Shown one piece after another: positions 45,916-57,050 of a stretch of 64,000 nt of DNA (position 1 is the stretch's first letter; each line of letters opens with the position of its first letter). This DNA is from Euonymus europaeus. Its lineage: Eukaryota; Streptophyta; Magnoliopsida; Celastrales; Celastraceae. The notes beneath the pieces were generated by a model, which was given only the letters and a program-made list of their open reading frames with translations, did no database searches and was not told the DNA's origin. The position numbers and the translations under genes are program-made. The stretch covers positions 27,912,501-27,976,500 of the forward strand of contig OY756958.1 in NCBI GenBank assembly GCA_963580455.1, in the 5' to 3' direction.

Positions 45916-47784
45916 TTTTTTTCTTCCTACAATTGGTTTCAGATGATATGAGTTTCAATTGAGAAAATCAAATGTTGTTATTTATATAGTTGATATTACA
46001 AAAATACCCCCATTAATGGTGCTCCGCCACGTCGTCATATGTGGCTCAAAGACTAGTCATGCTTACCAAGCTGTCTCCTCGGTAAGTGTGTCACCTGCTG
46101 GACCTACTAAGGTGAAAAGCAGCTGGGTACGGTCCACAATCATAATTAGAAGACCCATCCAACCATTAAGATGCATGGGTTGCCCCGTCTAAAGAATGTG
46201 AGGGGTTCGAATCCTCACATCAACAACCCAGCACTCTTGGAAAGGAGTGGAGATGCTTGGGTTGGGATGTACGGGCTGCAGCCCTGATGCTTGGGCCTAG
46301 GCCTCGCTAGCTGGCCATGCCGCGGCCTTTGAGCCAGGCCAGGTAGTTGACAGCCCATCGCCAAAGGGCCATGCGTGGGTATCGTCTTGGGTTGGGGGCC
46401 CTGCATCAATTCTTCATGCCACTTGTGGTTCAACGTCTGTTTATACAAGTTTTCTCACGCATAGACGTCGGCAACTGTTTCGATTGTCGTCTGCTCTCTC
46501 CCCGTGGCTTCTCTTCTAGTTCCCAGCTGGTAAGCTCTTTTCACATTTTCTATATTCATAATCCCTCCTGTTCTTGGCGACCATGCAAGCCAAGCAGACC
46601 ACGTCGTTAACGATTCACATGACTTCTGTAACTTTGGTTCTTACCCTGCGGTTATCGTATTTTCTTACGTGCTTTGGGTATGTGGTGAAGTGGGTCTAGT
46701 GACGTGGAAAATAGGAAGTTGGGGCAGACCTTTGACTGGTATAAGGACAAGATCGCAGAGCGACAGTGTCAGGTCATGGGGAACATGGTCAAGCGTCAGG
46801 TCATGGGGGACATGCAGGCACCTTATCTCAAAAATCGCGGGAGGCATTTTCGAATTCTTATAGTACGATCTCAAGAGATATTCTTTTTTGAAGAATATAT
46901 TTTGGACAAATGGTGCTTCTAGATGGTTTGGGACTTGCTCGCTCAACGTTGATAAACCATGCATGTTGGGCGAGTGGGAAGATGTGGGTCAAATGATGTT
47001 TTTTGGCATGATGCAAATACTAAGTGTAAGTGTAGTAGAGATGAGTGACTTATATCTGGCGTATATATGCTTTGTACTGTGCCTTGGAGAGCATGCATGT
47101 CCGGTCACCGGCGGTCACTATAAAACTTTAAGCTGTAAATGAGTTACCTTAGGTGGGGCCGATGAGCTTTGGGCGAGTGAGATGAAGTTGGGTGGTGCAG
47201 CAACCAAAAGACAGAGATGATGAATCGAAACAGTATTAAGATTACTTGAATTTAGAAAATCCTGTTCCAATACAACACTGAAAATTCAAACGATGGCAGT
47301 GGCAAGCCACTCTTCTACGCAGAGAACTTCCAAAATCCAAAACTAAATAAAAACCAAACTATTCCCAAAAGGGACCTTAAAGAACAACAAAAAGATTACA
47401 ACGGTTAGAAACCAACGGTCATATTGACCTTGGCCCAACACCACAGAACATTACTTGTTCATAATCTCCTTTAAGCTCTTAGTTCGAGTCCGAGGCTTGG
47501 GTCTTGTCGCATTAGCATGAGTCATGGGCTGGTCTTTTGGCATATTATGACGTGGTTGTGTAGTCAGTCTTCCTTCCACTTCAGTATCTATCAAGTGTTC
47601 GACAGTATCATCCTCCATTTGATCTATGGCTCCTGCATTGGGACTTTCAAATCGATACATATTTCTACATATCCTCCATTCGGAAGTTGACAGGAAAACA
47701 ATGAGCACACAAACACATTTAATTATTTAGACAGATTTAACTAAGTTAATTGAATTAATAATGCAAATGAAGTTACTCATTGCT
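45916..47784. other. Spacer between terpene synthase copies, with possible SINE and retroelement debris
   Basis: It includes GGTTCGAATCC at 46204-46214 (a perfect pol III B-box word) within low-similarity sequence. A minus-strand open frame at 47451-47708 ends PRTRTKSLKEIMNK, faintly like retroelement polyprotein tails. From about 47700 the sequence is homologous to the downstream flank of copy A (43945-44020), marking the edge of the duplicated unit. Confidence 0.45.
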
Positions 47785-48019
47785 TGTTAAGGAGAAACTC
47801 AAAGAGTTTAATCAAGAAATGCAGCAAACCAAATCACACAAGGAAGAGCTAGGATTTCTCTCAAATACTTGTAAACGGCTCAAAGATAGACAGATTGTTA
47901 CAATACCAAACTGCACAAAGCAAAATGGATAAATCCTAGAATGGATAAGACACTAACAGTCCCTAAACACTGGGACATAACAGATAGATAGATTGAAATT
48001 AATAACTACTCAACCAACA
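47785..48019. mobile_element. Solo LTR-like insertion, 235 bp, TSD TTGCT
   Basis: Starts TGTTAAGGAG and ends AACCAACA (TG...CA), flanked by TTGCT at 47780-47784 and 48020-48024. The copy A downstream sequence runs straight through this point (ACTTATTGCTCAATGTTAATTG) without it, so the empty site is visible. It ends only 17 bp past the terpene synthase stop codon, so it lies in the 3' UTR or at the poly(A) site. Confidence 0.8.
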
Positions 48020-48036
48020 TTGCTTAACATTAATTG

Positions 48037-51000
48037 TTAAATGGGAATTTTTTCCGAGAACATTAAAGACAAGTAATCCTTGGTATATTCTGGTTCTGTA
48101 TATCCATCGCCAAACTGGTACCATGGTCCCAAGCTGCGTGCATTGTTTATGGCTACCAACATGAGATGATTTGAGATAGGAGTTGGCTTCAAGAACTCCT
48201 CGTTGATGATCTTCCACTCTTTTGCAAACAACTTTTCAAAATAATCAATCACTTCCTCTTCGGAGAGACCGTATTGCTTCATATAGCATTCAACGCCCGA
48301 AGCAGATTGTCCAGTTGTTTGTTCACGCTTTAAAAAAAACAACGGATTTTAAGAGTTTTTTTTCATAGAGAGACAAAGTCTCAAGATATTGATTGATTAG
48401 AACCTCACTAGGAGGAAAGCCAAAAGAGCATTGATAAATGGCCTTCAAAAACAAATCCAAAAGATATTGTTCGGTCAGCCCCCAACTTAACCTACTGTCA
48501 GCAACCGTGTTGGTGATGGTAGACAAATATATATAGCAACTACTACTAGTATATATAACGTACCTTATGGGATACGATGTCGTTGGTAAGACGAATGAGT
48601 ATGTTGACTGCCACTATAAGTCTAGGACTAGTTTTTAACCATTCAAATGCATCAGCTTTTGCATTTTCCATCCCAACAAAAGATGCCGCTGTTATCAGAA
48701 GAGTCGAACCTGTGATCTGTCCAAGTATCATGTATTCATTCAATGTCGGAATGTATCCTTTGTCAAACCACTGAGTTTCCTTATGATAAGCATCTGAAAG
48801 CTCCTGAAACTTGTTATCGCAAACAAAACAAAAACAAATTAATTAATTAATTTACTCAATCAATTGAAGGAATATGACGAGGGACAATATATATATAAAA
48901 TAATTATTAGCTTACAAATTCCTTTAAGCAAAGGAGACTATAAGGTCTTCCTTCAGCGGTCATTTCCTTATTGAATTCTTCAAAAAAAATTAAGAGGGTG
49001 TGGTAAAAATTCTTCAAATAATTTGGTAATAGATCCATCGCAGATATGTCGCACCTGAACAAGAATCCATTAATTAGTATCACGCCATTATATTTTAGGA
49101 TCATAATAATAATATCTTTTATTTTGAATATTATTATGTGCCTAACTTATTTATTAAAATAATAGAATTCTAATTAAATTACCTTTTTAAAAAAAAAAAC
49201 TTTTATGATTTTAGTCAAACAACATCTGACACATATTATTTATAAAAATAATTTTTAATACAAATATATATACACAGTTACAATCAAGTTAGTATTACTA
49301 TGTTTATAGGGTCCAAATACAATTATCATACAGATATATATACTTTTATTTTTAAATAAGTTTTTTATTAGTTAAAAATCATGTGGTACGACGTATAATT
49401 AAGTTCTAAATGTTTCACTTTTATGTATTGTTTAGAAACTAGTTGGGAACCCATACAATATGAAGAAAGTACCCAACAAAATACAAAATTTGAGTTTTTA
49501 ACAGATACTAGGTGTAAAATTAAATATATATATATATACACATATTAAATATTATCATATACATATTTATAGAGTTCAAATATAACATACTACCAAATTT
49601 TATCATTTACGTACCGAAATTTGTGATAGCAAAAATTACTAATTTTTTACTGGCAAAATTTACATGACTTTTTCCAGCAAGTTATGTGATAGTTCTTAAT
49701 TTTTGAGGTAAAAAATGTCGAGATGTATAAACTCACATTTTGACTTTCTTACCCACTTGACCAATTAATTGAGGACCAGCAACATTAAGATTTTGACTCA
49801 CTTACCCAGTTGACCAACTAATAGAGTAACCAGTTGACAGGTCACATTTCACACAAAAAAAAAGGGTAAACACCCAATCATTTTTATTCGAAAAGCATCC
49901 AAGTAATGTAATGTTATTAATTTATTGGATGTGATTTTTAATAGAACTCTTTTGATGATGTCATTACATCTAAATGAGTGTCACAGTTTTTTTTTATTAA
50001 AACCACTATATCCCTAGAATTACTGTTCACCAAAACTGTAGCTAATAAGGAGAGAGAAAGAAATAGTAAAATAAATGGATGTCAAACCTTCGCATGGCCT
50101 CAGTAAAACCTTCAAGTTCTTCCGGTGTACCGTAGGCGTCATATGTGTCATCCATCACAGACTGAAGCACTATCATTTTGGTATAAATAATTCTGGACCG
50201 TCCATAATGTGGCTCGAATGTTGATCCTACTGCCCAGCCATAGATCTCCACAATTCTATCTCTGATATTAGGGGTACTGGAAGCCAGATTGGTCTCCTTC
50301 CACCAACTGGGGAACAAGGAAATGATTAAGTTGGGTTCTAATATTGTCGTTCTGAGGTTAATTATGATGGTGGAATTAAGTAACATTTTTCATCAGTTGC
50401 ATATATATATATACCTGGTGAGATAGTTGAGCTCCTGTTGATATAATAATTGCACTCGATTGTAGTCCAACTTTGCAAATTTGAGAATATTGTCATCCCT
50501 ACACTCCTCCACCTCCTCCGCATAGTAAGCAATATACTTTCTTGCCTCAAACCTTTGGACACCCTTGTGGAAGGGCTGCTTCAGGGCATTCTTTATATGT
50601 AGTGCCAGATGCTGGCTTGTCCCCTTCGCCGAGGCCGCTTTCAAGTGAGTTGTTGTAAGCGAAAGGGCTTTGTCTAGAATATCTTCTTCGGGCAGGCTAA
50701 CATGACAAGCTTCATACATATTCAACATTGCTTTTGTATCGCTCGCAAGATTCGCCTTCAAATTTCCGTCAGCATCCAGGAATTTCTTGAAAACAACTGA
50801 TGCATGATGCATTTATCAAACACAAAAAACTAAGTCATAATCTTTACCATAACAAGCAAGTTGTATAATAACTCTATATGTATGATACGTACCACAAGAT
50901 ATATCATATCCATACTGTCTACATAACCGGAACAGACGAGCCATCGTATCCAAATCATAGTCATTATCGCGGAAAATGTTATCTTCGCCGTAAAACAACT

Positions 51001-51517
51001 GATGTAACTGGAGTTCAATCTCAGTTTCGTAGTGATATGCTAGGCCGAGCCTCGATAGCAAGTCAATCAAATGAATATTCTGGACTGGATTGCTTGTCGA
51101 AGCCATTAACATATCCTTTACTTCTTCTTTCAGAACATTTACCTCTCTCGTGTATGATTCATATTCCTGCATCACCAGCAATGGAATTAATATTAATTAA
51201 TTTATAGATCAAAGCTAATTACGATTGACTCATATATAATGCAGCCTAGTCCGTACCGATAAGGTAGAAGAGTTGACGGAATTTATAAAATGATCACCCC
51301 ACACAGTTGGAGCAAAGTTTGCGCGTTTACGCAAAATTTCTTGATCGGTGTTGGTAGAAGCTTGCACCTGATAATTAGGCCTTGTTGGTGACTTCTTCAA
51401 AGTGAGGCCGTCAGAAAAACCAGTGGCGAAGTCGGCGGGTCGATTCCAAAGTGGACGCGTGATTACTTGCTTAGTGTAGGGTTGTAAACCTAGAGGCACT
51501 GCAGACAATGTTGCCAT
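48037..51517 (-). CDS. Terpene synthase, intact (tandem copy B)
   Basis: Seven exons on the minus strand: 51517-51257, 51166-50893, 50796-50415, 50306-50088, 49054-48916, 48803-48564, 48327-48037; 601 aa, phases consistent. RKRANFAPTVW (residues 63-73) is the R(R)x8W-type motif, RDR is at about 320, the DDxxD metal site DDTYD at 358-362, and the NSE/DTE motif NDIVSHKRE at 499-507. Class I terpene cyclases use these to ionise a prenyl diphosphate. WGDHF suggests TPS-a (sesquiterpene) affinity, while about 60 residues before the RR motif could be a short transit peptide, so location and substrate are open. Cys stands where many TPS have Trp in the RW-D/E-I segment (RCDI). The frame is intact, unlike copy A. 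Confidence 0.92.
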
Positions 51518-51537
51518 TTTTTTTGTTCTAACAATTG

Positions 51538-51809
51538 TGAAATAAACAGAGAAGATAAGCAGAGAGTTGGAAAATTATTTTTGCATTGATCATCAAAGAA
51601 AATGAAAGAGAAGAATATAAAGCAGAAAAGCATGTGAAATGTGAAATAAATAAATGATAAATTGAAATACATGAGCTGTATATAACGTTCATAATTGAAA
51701 AAAACGACAACGTTCTTGAAGAATAATGAGCTGGAGATGAAACGGTGAGGTTTTGAGACCAAATGCTGCGCATCGGTAGAAGTAGGCATCAGACTCGAAC
51801 GACACAATC
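51538..51809. mobile_element. 272-bp insertion in the copy B leader/promoter
   Basis: Copy A reads ACAATTGGTTTCAGATGAT upstream of its ATG. Copy B has the same words split by 272 bp, flanked by CTAACAATTG (51528-51537) and CTAACAAATTG (51810-51820), a near-perfect direct repeat. On the minus strand the insert carries GTTCGAGTC, a B-box-like word, so a SINE-like origin is possible. Confidence 0.6.
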
Positions 51810-51869
51810 CTAACAAATTGGTCTCAGATGATTGGAGTCGAATTGATAAAATCAAATGTTGTTATTTAC

Positions 51870-52067
51870 TGATGAGAATCTCACATCGTTAAAATAGAGC
51901 TACCAACTCTAGCTTAAAGATGCGGAGCCTCACTTACATGTTAGCCAAGCTTTTCATGGGATTTCAGCTCATGAGCCTTGGTTACAGCCGGCCCACAAGT
52001 GCGTCGGTTGGGCTTTGGTTGGCATGTGGGGTTGATCTGTGACTGTAGCCGGTGTGGATTCTCAACA
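51870..52067. mobile_element. Solo LTR-like insertion, 198 bp, TSD TTTAC
   Basis: Begins TGATGAGAATCTCACATCG and ends GTGTGGATTCTCAACA; the ends are imperfect inverse copies as in copia-type LTRs (TG...CA). TTTAC flanks both sides (51865-51869 and 52068-52072). The copy A upstream region (GTTGTTATTTATATAG) shows the empty site. It lies about 350 bp upstream of the terpene synthase ATG. Confidence 0.82.
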
Positions 52068-52072
52068 TTTAC

Positions 52073-55000
52073 ATATTGCATGCTGGGGGATCTTTTATTG
52101 TCCTTTCTGCGTTTGAACTATTAGGAGAATCAGATTCCTTTACTATTATTACAAGTAGAAAGCAACAATAATTTACTTATCGATACCTCGTTGATTGAAT
52201 CGTCAGATTCCTTTGTTGGGCGGTGGTAACATCACGTGAAGATCACCGCAATAAATTACAAAGTGAAAAAAAAAGTTGCAATCGAGAGCAAGAAAGAGTA
52301 TGTTTGCATTGTAAAAACACACAACACACAATAATATCGCGAGCAAGAAAGAGTTCGTGCAAATATTTCCTACAGAGACAAATAAAAGAGTGCATGATTA
52401 TACACTAGTTGTATACGAGGTTTGAGTAAGTAATTTCAAACTGTTGTTTTACTCTTATATCTCATAGTAATGATTATTATGAAAAGTTATTGTATTCATT
52501 ATTTATTAATGGAAGTTTTTCAGGCGGACTACGGTCCCATGATTTTCCACTTTTAGTATCATTATTATTATTATTTGGGATTGTTTCCTCCGAATATTTT
52601 CGATCAAGTAAGTTGGTATGATAATTCGTGTTAATAATTGCATACTTAGGAAAATTCTATCAAAAAAGTTTGTTATTTAAATGGATAATTTGTATCGCTC
52701 AAATCTTTCATGAGATTTTAGGTGGTGGTATAATTAGTGAAACAATTGTTGATATATTTTTTATGTGTGTTGGTACAATTTCCAACAGCTCTCATGTGCG
52801 TAATCAAGATGCCCTTCATTGAAGTTGATAATTTTACATAAAGATATATTTTTCAACCTTGGTTTGTTGGGGATTCGACAATCACGTGGTTGGGTCATGG
52901 ATGGTGTTCGTGAACACCCACAAACTCCACCCAATACTCAAAAAATTAAACGCACTAACATAATAATATAAATATATATATATATATATTTAGGGTTTAC
53001 AGCTGGTTTTAGATGGCACTAATGATATATGCTGAGGCGGAAGACTCTGAGGTGGACGGACATACATGTTAATATTGCAGGTCAGAAAGGAGATTGGAGA
53101 TTGAGGAAGAGGAAGAAGCATATAGAGAGAAAACCAATGAACTATATTCCATTAGCTTGCCAATAGATACAACATGCAAGCGAGCAGTCAAAAGATATGA
53201 TCCGACTTGAAATAATAAAATAAAAATGATAAAAATTCCAATTAAAATCATCATGTCCACCAGAAAAATTCAAACCAAGTGGATTATTCAAACAATTATC
53301 AGAAAGTCTTTATTTAAACAGTTCAACACTACTAACATGTCTTATGTAATTCAAATTATATAAATAAATAAATAAAAACTGGAATACTAAATTCGATTTA
53401 AGATTGTTAGAACAGGTTCTTGGTTAATTTGAATCATAATACTATAACCATAAAAAATCAGTGTTATCAAAACCGGTTCAGAGACCTATTTGAAAGAAGA
53501 AAAAATGAGATGGGCTGGATGAGATAGCCTTGTAACAGGCCTTTAAAGAAGAAGCGGGCCTTGAAAGAAGATTGACATCTGGGCCAAGGGGGAGCCCGAA
53601 CCAACAAGAAAGGCAAACCAGATGAGAACCTCGAGCAAGACAAGACCTTAACTAATTAAGATGCAGGCCTAGAAATTAACATCCAGAGCCCAAACACGAT
53701 TCATCACTTCTTTCAATTCATCGCACTCGACAAGTATCAACAACTACAAAGAAAGATATTGAGAAAAATATCTCAAAACAACAATAAGTGTTACACCACC
53801 CGACTACTGACTATTAACCTTTTCAATAAAATTCCTCAGATTTTTCCCAAAAAAAAAACAGTAGACGATATGATATCATATTGTACACCATCTGGTTTGT
53901 ATTGAAATAAAGAGTAGCTATTAATTAAGACATATTTTCATTTTTTTTAGTTTAAGGGGAATTACCCAATAATTAGTTTATAACAATCCAAATTACACAC
54001 GATAAGATGGAATATAGCTAGTTATACTTATACCAAATGGGGTTGCAAGTTGTGTAATATTCGATATAATTCATTTGACATATTAAATTCTCACAATATT
54101 CCAGATGTAAGAATAAGCATTTTCAACTTAATATTCTTAAATTATTCCATATATTAATTTGGAATATATATTAATTTAATTGAACAATCTCATATTTCTC
54201 ACAAACTTAATTGTTAACTTATACAAAGTATATAATATAACAAGAAGGTCATACGCGATTTTAAAATAAGATAATTAACGTAAGAAATTAAATAAACACA
54301 TATAACGTTTGGAGGCTTTTCCTATAATCCAATGAAATTTGGTAGCACAAGTTAGCAAAAACCAACTTTTCTACCAAGTTTTCCTGTTGAACTTGTATCA
54401 TAGCTTTTCCAGCTAAGAAGATAACATGATAAGGACACCGAGTTATTAATTAATTATTTTCCCACATAATGTCAAGAAGCTGTTATTGATCTTGGAAATA
54501 AATATATGTGATAACTACTAAGAAAAGATCGATGTAACATATATAATCACGTAACTATAAACAATAATAAAGTTTGGATCATATAAAAAAAAGAGTAAAA
54601 AATTTCTAAATTCATAAATAAAGTATGCAGCAACCACTTCTTCAATTTTCTTTCTTTTAATATATTTTTAATCCCCCGAAGTTTTATGTACTATGAACCT
54701 TTGTATAATAAAAACTCATTATTTTCAGTTTATCATGAATCATATATATTGGGTGTGAAAAAATGGTGCTCTTTTATCTTTGTTTGTTTTTATTTTTTTA
54801 TTAGAACAAACAAATTGAATGAATTTTTTTGTTGAGGGTAATTTTGGGTTTATAAAAAAAAAGTTAACACTCATTAATGAGTTACTTTCTAAATGAGAGA
54901 ATGACATTAACTCTTAATATGTGCGCCCTAAGAGCACATGTATCATAACCCTTTTTTTTAGGTCAAATATCATAACCCTTTTTGATATAGTATAATTAAT

Positions 55001-56437
55001 TAAAATCATAAGTTAATTATGTTTCATTTAAGATAAGATGATAATCCCGTATAATAAATATAAAAATGTGAAGGAAAAAATTGACAAAAAAAAACCATAT
55101 TCTGTCAATGTTGCAACCTTTCAACAGTTACAATTTTCATGATTATGACATGCGCTTGAATGTGATTTGCTGCTTAATTGCTAGTCAAATTAATTCATTG
55201 GTGTCATTATCAATTGATGAGCTTTTTTCCTTGGTGGGAGGTGTGTCAAATTATCAGCACTAATAATTGGAAATTAGTAAAGAAAAAAAGTTTGCTGATA
55301 AGGTATATGAAAGCGATTGATATAAAACCAAATAAGAAATAACTTCCTTTAATTTTTACAAGGAATTTTGCATTTATCGGAATCACTTACTACTTGAATT
55401 ATATTCTTCGGAGGGTAACGAATTGGTACCACTCGTGATAAATTTCTTAAAAATAAGTCATATGAATTTGAAAGATTCTGAATTCGATTCTCTCTGAAAT
55501 AATACTCTCATATTTTATACGGTGAATTTTGGTTGTGGGGAATCGAATTTGGATATTTAGTCAATTCAGCCAACCCTGAATTGTTGAACTCGTATTTGGA
55601 TGCATATATTAGAAACGTGCAATATATATTCTTACATATTTGTATAGATTTTAGAAGCATATAATATAAACCCATGAATCATTCCTTTATTAAATTTATG
55701 AGAATATGAGTTAGAATCAAAAGACAAATTGGTGACGCATATGCATATGCTGGGTCATACTCGGCACAATCTTTAACAATTTGCATTGCATGGGACCAAT
55801 ATCTTATTTTCTCAAGAGAGACCCCCCATCGACAAGCATTTGCATTCACTGTTTTTGACTTCCCGGGCCCAGTAACTTCGCATTGAGCAAGTGCAATGGT
55901 ATTTTTTTATCAAAAAAAAGTCAATTTAAAAGTGAATATAAATACAAAATATTAAATATTTTTCATATTTAATTTAATTTGTGTTTGAAATAATAAATAT
56001 TATTAGTGGCCCACCTACCAAGTACTTAACCCCATTGTAAACGTCAGATTTTGTAATTATTGACATGGCAAAATCTACACCGTCCCTACCGTCCAGTTTA
56101 GATTTTACCCAATATGACAAGATGCGGTAGAAGATTGAAAATTCATCATAAAATCACCATCCATTTTTATTGCGCAAGAGTAGTAGCACACGACATTTAC
56201 AAGAGGACATGACCACTGGAGCATTCCCATCTTGGCCCAGCCCACACACAAGACTCAGAAACACACAACTCACGACGAAGGAAAAGCCCAACAACACGAC
56301 GAAAAGAACTTCAAAAACTCACACGAACAGTGCCCGCAGGAGTTCACATTTCAACCAACCAAGACCAGACACGTCAGCCGCCGCTTTATTTATTAGCTAG
56401 TAGCCTAGTACCGCAGCAGCACAGGATCAGAAGTATC
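52073..56437. other. Long AT-rich intergenic region, no gene seen
   Basis: About 4.4 kb. It contains AT microsatellite at 52972-52990 and many short A/T tracts. The stretch at about 55415-55560 (TTGGTACCACTCG and GAATTCGATTCTC) could be a SINE remnant. No conserved protein was recognised in any frame. Confidence 0.5.
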
Positions 56438-56971
56438 CTAAATAGCCAGGACAAGACCCGGCACGGACTTCCCGACCCGACCGGACAGGCTGCTCTCCCA
56501 GACGGAGGGGCAATGCGATGGAACAATCTCCGCCAATGAAGGACGTGGATCGGAGTTCCCAAAACGAGTGACAGTGAGAGAAGTATTGAAGTACTCCCTG
56601 ACTTGGGTAATTATCCCATCAGCGACGGTCCAGGCGTGGATCCAGGAGATCTTGCAGTCAGGGTCACAGCCCTCGGCGAGGACAGTGGAGCCGAAGGAGG
56701 TAATCGAGAGCGGGACGAACTCGAAGGATGATTCCTCTTCCTTATCCGACGTCGTACCGGAGCCAGTGAGAAGGCGCATCAAGAATTGGTATGTAGGCGG
56801 ACCGTGAAACCACCACTCCAAATCGGGGGCTAGGATCTGGTGCACCGTTCGCACGTCTCGGGTTCCTATGGCCTCATAAAGGGCTATCACCAACCCTTCG
56901 TTCTTTGACTTTGACTCTTCCAGTATTTCCTGATTGTTAGCCAGTTCTAGAGTACCTGCAAGTTGAACCAA
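56438..56971 (-). CDS. WUN1/SAG20-type wound-induced protein (SnoaL-like), start codon unclear
   Basis: The open frame reads LELANNQEILEESKSKNEGL, IALYEAIGTRDVRTVHQILA, DLEWWFHGPPTYQFLMRLL, EGCDPDCKISWIHAWTVADG, ITQVREYFNTSLTVTRFG and PSHCPSVWESSLSGRVGKSV, the full WUN1/WI12 domain (NTF2/SnoaL-like fold). Function in the family is poorly defined; members rise on wounding and senescence. There is no ATG on this strand between the TATA box (57041-57050) and this domain except an out-of-frame one at about 56876 (a three-codon frame). The first in-frame ATG (56779) would remove the first half of the domain. The upper coordinate marks only where the open frame begins to resemble a leader; a CTTGCAG splice-acceptor-like word lies at 56963-56957. 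Confidence 0.8.
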   Translation of the reverse strand: MVQLAGTLELANNQEILEESKSKNEGLVIALYEAIGTRDVRTVHQILAPDLEWWFHGPPTYQFLMRLLTGSGTTSDKEEESSFEFVPLSITSFGSTVLAEGCDPDCKISWIHAWTVADGIITQVREYFNTSLTVTRFGNSDPRPSLAEIVPSHCPSVWESSLSGRVGKSVPGLVLAI

Positions 56972-57040
56972 AAGACAGAAACCGAATCGTATTACAAAGA
57001 ACTAGAGAGAATCGGTGAAGAAATGTACCGGGGGAGGTAG

Positions 57041-57050
57041 CTTTATATAG
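57041..57050 (-). promoter_or_regulatory. TATA box of the WUN1-like gene
   Basis: CTATATAAAG on the minus strand, about 70 bp upstream of the open WUN1-like frame. It suggests a transcription start near 57015, which leaves no ATG before the conserved domain. Confidence 0.55.

Noticed and set aside
46190..46225. tRNA-like B box GGTTCGAATCC
   Set aside because: No cloverleaf can be drawn: matching acceptor, D and anticodon arms are missing. At most a SINE or tRNA-pseudogene trace.
47451..47708. Open frame resembling a retroelement polyprotein tail
   Set aside because: Only a basic PRTRTKSLKEIMNK end is suggestive; no RT, integrase or protease motif lies nearby, so no gene was called.
52628..52822. 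Small hydrophobic frame in the long intergenic region
   Set aside because: AT-rich composition makes such frames expected by chance; no motif or conserved start context.
55415..55560. SINE-like segment (TTGGTACCACTCG, GAATTCGATTC)
   Set aside because: Layout is suggestive but both boxes are degenerate and no target duplication was found.
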